A DNA stretch of 5,807 nt from Chloroflexota bacterium (GTDB lineage: Bacteria; Chloroflexota; Limnocylindria; Limnocylindrales; CSP1-4). Where the stretch lies: the NCBI GenBank assembly GCA_013698385.1, contig JACCVB010000002.1, positions 1 through 5,807 of the forward strand. The letters run 5' to 3'. The translations under genes were made by a program, and so were the position numbers. How positions within the stretch are numbered: the stretch's first letter is position 1; the number at the start of each line of letters is the position of its first letter. A model generated the notes under the pieces. That model had not been told where the DNA came from. It worked only from the letters and a program-made list of their open reading frames with translations, and made no database searches. This document shows positions 1 through 5,308 of this stretch, one piece after another.

Positions 1-1314
1 GACGTGGATCTCGACCTGCGACTGCGAATCGGACGCGGTCGAGAAGACCTGCGACTTCGACGTCGGGATGGTCGTGTTGCGCTCGATCAGCTTGGTCATG
101 ACGCCGCCCAGGGTCTCGATCCCGAGCGACAGCGGCGTCACGTCGAGCAGCAGAACGTCCTTGACGTCACCGGCCAGCACGCCGGCCTGGATCGCCGCAC
201 CGATGGCCACGACCTCGTCCGGGTTGACGCCCTTGTGTGGCTCCTTGCCACCGAACATCGCCTTGACCGCCTCCACGACGGCCGGCATCCGGGTCATGCC
301 ACCGACGAGGATGACCTCATCGATGTCGCCTGGCTTGAGCCCCGAATCCTTGAGCGCGGCCTTGACCGGGCCCTCGGTCTTCTTGACCAGGTCGACCACG
401 AGATCCTCGAGCTTCGCCCGCGAGAGCGGCACGACGAGGTGCTTGGGGCCGGTCGCATCGGCCGTGATGTAGGGCAGGTTGATCTCCGTCGTCGCGGTCG
501 ACGACAGCTCGATCTTGGCCTTTTCGGCGGCTTCCTTGAGGCGCTGGAGGGCCTGCTGGTCCTTGGCCAGGTCGATCCCCTGGTCCTTCTTGAATTCGCC
601 CAGCAACCAGTCGATGACGCGCTGGTCGAAGTCGTCGCCCCCGAGGTGCGTGTCGCCGTTGGTCGCCTTGACCTCGAAGACGCCCTCGCCGAGCTCCAGG
701 ATCGAGATATCGAACGTGCCGCCACCCAGGTCGTAGACGGCGATCTTCTCGTCGCCCTTCTTGTCCAGGCCATACGCCAGGGCGGACGCGGTCGGTTCGT
801 TGATGATCCGCTTGACGTCGAGTCCGGCGATCCGGCCGGCGTCCTTGGTCGCCTGGCGCTGGGTATCGTCGAAGTAGGCCGGGACGGTGATGACCGCCTC
901 GGTGATCTTCTCACCGAGATACGCCTCGGCGTCCGTCTTGAGCTTCTGGAGGATCATCGCGCTGATCTCGGGCGGGGTGTAGGACTTGCCGTCGGCGAGC
1001 TTGACCGCCACGCCATCGCTCTTGCCGTCCTTCTCCACCGTGTACGGCACGAGATCCTTGGAGTGCTTGACTTCCGGATCGTCGAACCGACGCCCCATGA
1101 ATCGCTTGATCGAGAAGACCGTGTTGCCCGGGTTCGTGACGGCCTGGCGCTTGGCCAGCTGGCCGACCAGGCGCTCGCCGGTCTTCGTGAAGGCGACGAC
1201 GGACGGGATGGTCCGGCCGCCCTCCGCCGAGGCGATGACGGTCGGCTCTCCGCCTTCCATGACGGCCACGACCGAGTTGGTCGTTCCGAGGTCGATGCCG
1301 ATGATCTTGCCCAT
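1..1314 (-). CDS. dnaK: Molecular chaperone DnaK (Hsp70), N-terminal 438 codons, 3' end outside window
   Basis: ATP-driven cytoplasmic Hsp70 that binds exposed hydrophobic peptides and works with GrpE and DnaJ. The ATG at 1312-1314 opens a stop-free frame that reaches base 1, giving residues 1-438 of about 600-640. Visible Hsp70 landmarks are the phosphate-1 loop MGKIIGIDLGTTNS (residues 1-14), AVITVPAYFDD, NEPTASALAYG, the phosphate-2 loop VYDLGGGTFDIS (D at about 195), the adenosine motif ILVGGMTRMP, and the interdomain linker VLLLDVTPLSLGIET. So the whole ATPase domain, the linker and the start of the substrate-binding beta domain are present; the rest of that domain and the helical lid are missing. 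The gene follows grpE by 33 bases, with an AGAGGAG ribosome site 12 bases before the ATG, and is the third gene of the CIRCE-controlled operon. dnaJ may follow beyond the window, but this cannot be seen. Identification is essentially certain. Confidence 0.98.
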   Translation of the reverse strand, partial: MGKIIGIDLGTTNSVVAVMEGGEPTVIASAEGGRTIPSVVAFTKTGERLVGQLAKRQAVTNPGNTVFSIKRFMGRRFDDPEVKHSKDLVPYTVEKDGKSDGVAVKLADGKSYTPPEISAMILQKLKTDAEAYLGEKITEAVITVPAYFDDTQRQATKDAGRIAGLDVKRIINEPTASALAYGLDKKGDEKIAVYDLGGGTFDISILELGEGVFEVKATNGDTHLGGDDFDQRVIDWLLGEFKKDQGIDLAKDQQALQRLKEAAEKAKIELSSTATTEINLPYITADATGPKHLVVPLSRAKLEDLVVDLVKKTEGPVKAALKDSGLKPGDIDEVILVGGMTRMPAVVEAVKAMFGGKEPHKGVNPDEVVAIGAAIQAGVLAGDVKDVLLLDVTPLSLGIETLGGVMTKLIERNTTIPTSKSQVFSTASDSQSQVEIHV

Positions 1315-1326
1315 GTCTGTCGCTCG

Positions 1327-1333
1327 CTCCTCT
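1327..1333 (-). promoter_or_regulatory. Ribosome binding site of dnaK
   Basis: On the minus strand this reads AGAGGAG, a strong Shine-Dalgarno match, 12 bases before the dnaK ATG. The spacing is slightly long but usable. The 33-base grpE-dnaK gap contains no promoter or CIRCE copy, so dnaK probably depends on the operon promoter upstream of hrcA. Confidence 0.75.
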
Positions 1334-1347
1334 AATCCGGGGTGGTG

Positions 1348-1965
1348 TCAGTTCGGTCGGTGGTCGGTGGTGGTCGGGCCGGTCGCGCCAAGCGCGCCGG
1401 TCGCATCGGAAGGATCGGATGGGCCGGTCGCGACGGCGACGAGCGCCGGCCGCAGGACCCGGTCGCGCAATCGATAGCCGCGCCGGACCTGTTCGACGAC
1501 CTCGCCCTCGGCGCGCCCGCTGCCCGGCACGTTGGCGATGCCCTCGTGCTCGCGCGGATCGAACGGCGTGCCGGGCAAGGCCTCGATCGGGCTCACGCCC
1601 TCGCTGTCGAGCAGCAGGCGAAGCTTTCGATCGATGGCGCTGATGCCTTCGAACCAGGGTTCCGCCGCGATCGACTCGGGACGCTGCTCGATGGCCAGGT
1701 CGAAGTCGTCGGCGAGGGCCACGACCTTGCGAATGAGGTCCTCGGCGGCAAGGCCGAGATCGCGCTGGCGGTCCTCCGAGGTGCGCCGCTTGAAGTTGAG
1801 GAACTCCGCGCGCTCGCGCTGGAGCGCGATCAGGTACTCGTCCGATTGGCTGCGGGCGGCGTCACGCTCGGCTTTGAGGGCCTCGATCTCGGCCAGCAGG
1901 GTCGTCGGCGAGATGTCGATCTCGTCAGCTCGTTCCTGGGCGCGGTTGCGGATGCGATCAGGCAT
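1348..1965 (-). CDS. grpE: GrpE, nucleotide exchange factor for DnaK
   Basis: Releases ADP from DnaK and so resets the Hsp70 cycle; acts as a cytoplasmic dimer. The 205-residue product has the GrpE layout. Residues about 20-75 form a charged, heptad-rich long helix ending in AEFLNFKRRTSEDRQ (53-67), and a helical segment covers about 75-120. The C-terminal beta domain (about 122-179) carries the signature GVSPIEALPGTPFDPREHEG and ends GYRLRDRVLRPALVAVAT. An extra tail of about 25 residues (181-205), rich in Gly, Thr, Pro and Asp, follows where many GrpE proteins stop; its DNA contains short repeats. The ATG at 1963-1965 lies inside the end of hrcA, with the 8-base overlap ATGCCTGA, which suggests translational coupling. 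There is no strong Shine-Dalgarno sequence in front: the nearest purine-rich match is GGTGG, inside a small hairpin. Confidence 0.97.
   Translation of the reverse strand: MPDRIRNRAQERADEIDISPTTLLAEIEALKAERDAARSQSDEYLIALQRERAEFLNFKRRTSEDRQRDLGLAAEDLIRKVVALADDFDLAIEQRPESIAAEPWFEGISAIDRKLRLLLDSEGVSPIEALPGTPFDPREHEGIANVPGSGRAEGEVVEQVRRGYRLRDRVLRPALVAVATGPSDPSDATGALGATGPTTTDHRPN
1376..1432. repeat. Short direct repeats in the 3' end of grpE
   Basis: The 12-mer GGGCCGGTCGCG occurs at 1376-1387 and again at 1421-1432, with a related GCGCCGGTCGCA between them. Just before the first copy is a TCGGTGG-type run (about 1354-1375). On the coding strand they encode the recurring ATGP / ATGA / ATGP residues of the GrpE tail. 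The tail probably arose by local duplication of simple sequence. Confidence 0.6.
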
Positions 1966-3028
1966 AGAGGTGATCCACCAATTCGTTCATCAGGCCGGAC
2001 ACGAAGCGCACGGTGCCGATCGCCTGGGCGTAGCCCATCCGGGTCGGGCCCAGCACGCCGACCACGCCGATCGCCCGACCGGGTCGCCCGTACGGCGCCA
2101 GGACGAGCGAGACGCCGTGCATCTCGGCGCGTGGATTCTCCGCACCGATGACGAGGTGGATGTGGCCCGATGAGGCCACGTCCGCCACGAGTTCACCGAG
2201 GTAGGCGCGGTTCTCCAGGGCGGTGAAGACCTGGCGGAGCTTGTCGCTCTGGGCGAACTCCGGGGCGGCCATGACGTTGAGCAGGCCGTCGCTGAAGACT
2301 TCCTCGACGGCGGCCGCGTCGTATTCGCGCAGGATGCGTACGATCCGCTCGCCGACACGCCTCGCGATGCGCTCCAGCTCGTCCTCTGGGCCGAGACGGG
2401 CGAGCGCCTGATCCGCACGCGTGGCGGTCAGGTCGGTCAGTCGATCGTTGAGCAGGGCGGCGACCCGGTTCAGGGTCGGCTGGTCCACGGCATCGGACGC
2501 GTCCAGGCTGACCGCAGACTGTTTGATGGACCCTTCGCGCAGGACGAGGATCAGGCTGGCCATGCGTTCGTTGACGGCCACGAGGTCGACCCGACGGATA
2601 TGGGCCGCCCTGGGCTTGGCCGGCGTCGCGAGGCCGGCGGCTCGGGTCAGGCCGGCGAGGGTCGTGGCTGCGAGCCGGAACCAGTGTTCACTGGCGAACT
2701 CGACCTGGCCGAATTGGTGGCGGATCATCAGTTGCTCGACCGCGGGCAGCGGCATCGCGTCGGCGAGGGACTCCACGTACAGGCGGTAGCCGGCGTCGGT
2801 GGGGACGCGTCCGGCGCTTGTATGCGGATGGCTCAGCAAGCCCGCCATCTCGAGTTCGGCCAGGATGTTGCGGACGGTCGCGCTGGACACGCCGAGGCCA
2901 TAGCGCTCCACGAGCGCCTGACTGCCGACCGGGGTAGCGGTCGTGACGTATTCCTCGATGACGGCCCGAAGGATCGCCTGGGATCGGTGGTCCAGGGGGC
3001 CGAGGGTGCGACGGACGCGACGCGCCAA
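1958..3028 (-). CDS. hrcA: HrcA, heat-inducible transcription repressor (CIRCE-binding)
   Basis: Dimeric repressor that binds the CIRCE inverted repeat and shuts off class I heat-shock genes; in studied species its activity depends on GroEL. The 356-residue product matches the family length of about 340-360. The N-terminal winged-helix domain covers about residues 10-85, with hallmarks TPVGSQALVERYGLGVSSAT (32-51), RNILAELE, and HTSAGRVPTDAGYRLYV (69-85). The central and C-terminal region includes VIGAENP and the near-C-terminal LGPTRMGYAQAI (326-337). The start is a TTG (3026-3028): no ATG or GTG gives a complete N terminus in this frame, and GGGAGA lies 6 bases upstream. The 3' end overlaps grpE by 8 bases. 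It is the first gene of its operon, and a perfect CIRCE lies 17 bases before the start codon, so the gene is almost certainly autoregulated. Confidence 0.98.
   Translation of the reverse strand: MARRVRRTLGPLDHRSQAILRAVIEEYVTTATPVGSQALVERYGLGVSSATVRNILAELEMAGLLSHPHTSAGRVPTDAGYRLYVESLADAMPLPAVEQLMIRHQFGQVEFASEHWFRLAATTLAGLTRAAGLATPAKPRAAHIRRVDLVAVNERMASLILVLREGSIKQSAVSLDASDAVDQPTLNRVAALLNDRLTDLTATRADQALARLGPEDELERIARRVGERIVRILREYDAAAVEEVFSDGLLNVMAAPEFAQSDKLRQVFTALENRAYLGELVADVASSGHIHLVIGAENPRAEMHGVSLVLAPYGRPGRAIGVVGVLGPTRMGYAQAIGTVRFVSGLMNELVDHLYA
1969..1979 (-). promoter_or_regulatory. Small hairpin over the grpE ribosome-binding region
   Basis: The minus strand reads GGTGGATCACC: a 4-bp stem (GGTG/CACC) with a 3-base loop, 3 bases before the grpE ATG. 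It includes the only Shine-Dalgarno-like bases (GGTGG). Folding would hide them unless ribosomes finishing hrcA open the structure, which fits the 8-base overlap and coupled translation. This is also coding sequence for the last residues of HrcA, so the hairpin may be incidental. Confidence 0.3.
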
Positions 3029-3034
3029 ACTCGT

Positions 3035-3040
3035 TCTCCC
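3035..3040 (-). promoter_or_regulatory. Ribosome binding site of hrcA (decides the TTG start)
   Basis: The minus strand reads GGGAGA, followed by 6 bases and then TTG GCG CGT. The good Shine-Dalgarno match and spacing select the TTG at 3026-3028 as the hrcA start. The site lies just downstream of the CIRCE element. Confidence 0.7.
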
Positions 3041-3045
3041 GCGTG

Positions 3046-3074
3046 GTTAGCACTCGATAGGTGAGAGTGCTAAC
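3046..3074 (-). promoter_or_regulatory. CIRCE operator (HrcA binding site)
   Basis: The arms GTTAGCACTC (3046-3055) and GAGTGCTAAC (3065-3074) are perfect 10-bp complements separated by 9 bases. This contains the consensus TTAGCACTC-N9-GAGTGCTAA with no mismatch. It sits between the predicted transcription start and the hrcA ribosome site, so bound HrcA would block initiation or promoter clearance, and the arms could also fold as a hairpin in the mRNA leader. This is the only copy in the window. The hrcA-grpE-dnaK genes downstream are its expected targets. Confidence 0.98.
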
Positions 3075-3086
3075 AGGAATGACGGC

Positions 3087-3116
3087 ATCGTAGCAGTCGT
3101 CCGGTCAGAGTGTCAA
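3087..3116 (-). promoter_or_regulatory. Housekeeping (sigma-70 type) promoter of hrcA-grpE-dnaK
   Basis: On the minus strand a perfect -35 TTGACA (3111-3116) is followed by an 18-base spacer and the -10 box TACGAT (3087-3092; 4 of 6 matches to TATAAT). A TGC immediately before the -10 gives an extended -10 element. Transcription should start near 3078-3081, a few bases before the CIRCE, the usual arrangement for HrcA-controlled vegetative promoters. The promoter lies in the gap after the hemW stop codon, so the heat-shock operon can be transcribed independently of lepA-hemW. Confidence 0.8.
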
Positions 3117-3147
3117 CGCGAGTGGGCGCGATGAACCCCTGCAGGCA

Positions 3148-4416
3148 TCAGACCAGCCGCGCGAACAGTTCGTTGGAGAGCAGGCGGCCGCGGGTCGTGA
3201 GGACCACCCGGTCGTCTGGCGTCACGTCGAGCAACTCGGCCGCGAGCGACCAGCCAAAGGCCTCGGCGAGCGGCGGTTCCCGGGCCGCGCTGAGGGGCAC
3301 GCCCGTATCCAGGCGGAGGCCAAGGATCACGGCCTCGGCGGCTGCCGTGGCCTGGTCCAGCGGTTCGGTGCCGCCGGGCGGGAGGGTCGGCGGGGCACCG
3401 GCGCTCGGGGTGAGGGCGGCGAGGTAGCCATCGAGTCTCGCGGCGTTCCAGCGCCGGGTGGCGCCATCGAACGCATGGGCTCCCGGACCGATCGCCTCGC
3501 AGTGCCGGCGCTGCCAGTACCCGAGGTTGTGCCGGCTCTCGTGACCGGGCCGCGCCCAGTTCGAGATCTCGTAGCCACGAAATCCAGCCCCTTCCAGCGT
3601 CACGACCGCATAGTGGTACTGGCCGGCGGCGCGGTCCTCATCCTGGTCGGGGATGGCCCGGTCGCGCCAGCGCCGCGCGCCGGTGGTCGTCGGCAGGTGA
3701 TCACCGGTCGACCCGGTCAGCCCTTCCGCGACGGGGTCGTCGAGGGTTAGCGCGTACAGGCTCAGGTGGTCCGGCCCGAGCGCGAGGACCGCGTCCAGGC
3801 TCGCCATCCAGGTCGCGAGCGAACCATCGGGCACGTCGTACAGCAGGTCCACGCTGATGGACCCGATGCCCGCCTCCCGAGCTCCCGACACCGCTGCGGC
3901 GACGTCCTCCGCCCGGTGCCGGCGACCGAGTCGGCGCAGTTCGCCCGGGTCCATCGACTGCGCCCCGATCGACAGGCGGGTGATGCCGACCCTGGCAAGG
4001 GCCGTCGGGTCGCCGCGCTCATCCGGCCCGGGATTGGTCTCCAGGCTGACCTCGGCGGCCGCCTCGATCCCGAATCGCTCACGGACGCGCGCGAGCAGTC
4101 GATCGATCGCGTCGGTGGGCAGGAGGGACGGCGTCCCGCCACCGAGATAGACCGTTTCGAGCGCCGGTCGGGCGGCCGTGCCCGGCTCGCCGAAGGCGGT
4201 GTCGAGGGCGTCGGCCCGCAAGTCGAGCTCGACCATGAGTGCATCCATGAAGGCCGCGATCCGGGAGCGAGGTCCGCGGGCCGCCGCTCCGGCGTAGACC
4301 ACGAAATCGCAGTACGGGCAGAGCGAGACGCAGAACGGGATATGGATGTACAACCCTGCCGGTGGCGCAGCGGCCGAGACCCCGTCCGATGTCACCCTGA
4401 GTGACCCCTGCGCCAC
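3148..4416 (-). CDS. hemW: HemW, radical SAM heme chaperone (HemN-like family)
   Basis: HemW proteins carry a [4Fe-4S] cluster, use S-adenosylmethionine, bind heme and are thought to deliver it to respiratory proteins; they were long misnamed oxygen-independent coproporphyrinogen III oxidase. The 422-residue product has LYIHIPFCVSLCPYCDF with the cluster cysteines C29, C33 and C36 (CxxxCxxC). The residue two after the last cysteine is F, not the extra Cys of true HemN. Other landmarks are LGGGTPSLL (91-99), ETNPGP, LSIGAQSMDP, YEISNWARPG (282-291), the heme-associated HNLGYW (296-301) and GPGAHAF. It is somewhat longer than the typical 375-400 residues because of an N-terminal extension and a charged stretch at about 235-265. 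The start is uncertain. GTG at 4414-4416 has no clear ribosome site; GTG at 4393-4395 (codon 8) has AGGGG 9 bases upstream and may be the real start. A 106-base gap separates it from the CPBP-like gene, and it ends 32 bases before the -35 box of the hrcA promoter. Confidence 0.95.
   Translation of the reverse strand: MAQGSLRVTSDGVSAAAPPAGLYIHIPFCVSLCPYCDFVVYAGAAARGPRSRIAAFMDALMVELDLRADALDTAFGEPGTAARPALETVYLGGGTPSLLPTDAIDRLLARVRERFGIEAAAEVSLETNPGPDERGDPTALARVGITRLSIGAQSMDPGELRRLGRRHRAEDVAAAVSGAREAGIGSISVDLLYDVPDGSLATWMASLDAVLALGPDHLSLYALTLDDPVAEGLTGSTGDHLPTTTGARRWRDRAIPDQDEDRAAGQYHYAVVTLEGAGFRGYEISNWARPGHESRHNLGYWQRRHCEAIGPGAHAFDGATRRWNAARLDGYLAALTPSAGAPPTLPPGGTEPLDQATAAAEAVILGLRLDTGVPLSAAREPPLAEAFGWSLAAELLDVTPDDRVVLTTRGRLLSNELFARLV
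4391..4405. repeat. Inverted repeat GTCAC-N5-GTGAC at the hemW start
   Basis: The plus strand reads GTCAC CCTGA GTGAC, a perfect 5-bp inverted repeat with a 5-base loop. It covers the alternative hemW GTG start at 4393-4395, so in mRNA the hairpin would enclose that start codon. A second repeat with the same half-sites and spacing lies at 4485-4499. Function is unknown and chance is possible. Confidence 0.3.
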
Positions 4417-4484
4417 GAACGTGCAGGGCTTGCTGCCGAATCCGTCGAGATCGAGGACCAGCCCTGCGCGCTCATCGCGGTCGT

Positions 4485-4499
4485 GTCACTGAGCGTGAC
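4485..4499. repeat. Second inverted repeat GTCAC-N5-GTGAC, upstream of hemW
   Basis: The plus strand reads GTCAC TGAGC GTGAC. It has the same half-sites and spacing as the copy at 4391-4405, with centres 94 bases apart, and lies in the gap between the CPBP-like gene and hemW. It could be a paired operator or a coincidence. No clear promoter boxes were seen beside it. Confidence 0.3.
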
Positions 4500-4522
4500 C
4501 GCCAACGATGACGCCCAGCCAC

Positions 4523-5302
4523 TCACCGGTCTCGTGAGGCGGACTCCCTCGACTCTCTGGATCCGATGATCCGCCAGCCCTCCGGTGGCCGGCGGCGCTT
4601 CTCGATCTCCTCGATCTCCCGGCCGCGGGGCATCGTCTGGCCGGTGTGGCCCGTGCCCAGGAAGACCGCGAACCGCGTGACCGCGTGGCCCAGGAACGAG
4701 GCCGCGATCCCACCCGTGACGGACGTCAGCCAGCCACCCAGGAACCCCATGCCCAGGGTCAGGAACAGGAGATATCGATCGCGCTTGGGCGCACCCAGCC
4801 GGGTGGTGAGGGCATACAGCAGTGTCTGGATCAGGTTCGCCAGCAGCACGTCCACGCCGATCGAGAGCAGCAGTCCGAAGATCGCCCCGCGGAAGGCCGC
4901 CTCGTCGATGAACGCGGTGACCGTCGAATTCAGCAGCGCGCCGGGGTACGAGCTCGTGTTCGGGAACCTGATCCGGCGGTAGCGATATGTCGCGAAGGCC
5001 ACCGCCTGCGCCACCCCGAGCCCGCCGTAAGCGAGCCCACCCAGGACGGCCCCGATCCGGTTGCCCGAACCCAGGAACAGTTCTGCCTGGGGAGCTGGAT
5101 GGAGGAACAGCAGGGCGATCACGAGCCCGACGCCGAGGCCGTACCAGGCCAGCCGACGGCGCAGCCGTGGCCGCTCCCCGTCGCGCGTCGCCTCGTAGTA
5201 CTCGGCCGTCCCGAACCGCTCGGAATCCAGGCGCAGCATCACCAGGAGCAGGGTCAGCCCGACCGCGATCAGGACGCGGGCGAGCAGGATGAAGTCGTCC
5301 AC
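4523..5302 (-). CDS. CPBP-type (CAAX protease/Abi-like) integral membrane protein, degenerate motifs
   Basis: A 259-residue polytopic membrane protein. Hydrophobic segments lie at about residues 4-23, 52-68, 82-105, 140-165 and 178-215, with a highly charged C-terminal tail (about 226-259). FIDEAAFRGAIFGLL (131-145) aligns with the EExxxRG motif of CPBP intramembrane proteases, with D133 in place of the first Glu. GGIAASFLGHAVTRF (197-211) aligns with the last CPBP helix and keeps H206, but Arg replaces the usual Asn four residues later. The middle motif, normally FxxxH, reads LLYALTT (161-167) and lacks its His. Membership is therefore likely, but proteolytic activity is doubtful. The start is a GTG (5300-5302) only 6 bases after the lepA stop, with GAGGG/AGGG near the end of lepA as possible ribosome site, so it is probably cotranscribed and coupled with lepA. 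Substrate and role are unknown. Confidence 0.75.
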   Translation of the reverse strand: MDDFILLARVLIAVGLTLLLVMLRLDSERFGTAEYYEATRDGERPRLRRRLAWYGLGVGLVIALLFLHPAPQAELFLGSGNRIGAVLGGLAYGGLGVAQAVAFATYRYRRIRFPNTSSYPGALLNSTVTAFIDEAAFRGAIFGLLLSIGVDVLLANLIQTLLYALTTRLGAPKRDRYLLFLTLGMGFLGGWLTSVTGGIAASFLGHAVTRFAVFLGTGHTGQTMPRGREIEEIEKRRRPPEGWRIIGSRESRESASRDR

Positions 5303-5308
5303 GGTGCC

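Noticed and set aside
4..1335. Plus-strand open frame of about 443 codons
   Set aside because: It is in codon register with the minus-strand dnaK gene. High GC in the third codon position removes stops from the complementary frame. The translation is Arg/Asp/Leu-rich with no recognisable motif, while the minus strand gives a perfect DnaK.
3051..3053. GTG inside the CIRCE opening a 121-codon minus-strand frame over hrcA
   Set aside because: It lies within the operator, in a different frame from hrcA, and encodes a Pro/Arg-rich shadow of the HrcA N terminus.
3138..3145. Palindrome CCTGCAGG just after the hemW stop
   Set aside because: It has no loop and no T-tract, so it cannot act as a hairpin terminator; a chance 8-bp palindrome is likely.
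4423..4467. Inverted repeat GCAGGGCT / AGCCCTGC as a possible terminator after the CPBP-like gene
   Set aside because: The 8-bp arms are separated by 29 bases and no T-run follows on the minus strand, so it does not look like an intrinsic terminator.
4392..4475. 27-codon ORF (ATG at 4473-4475) in the gap upstream of hemW, ending over the hemW start
   Set aside because: It could be a leader peptide, but there is no ribosome site before the ATG, and the composition (Ser/Arg-rich) is that of random GC-rich sequence.
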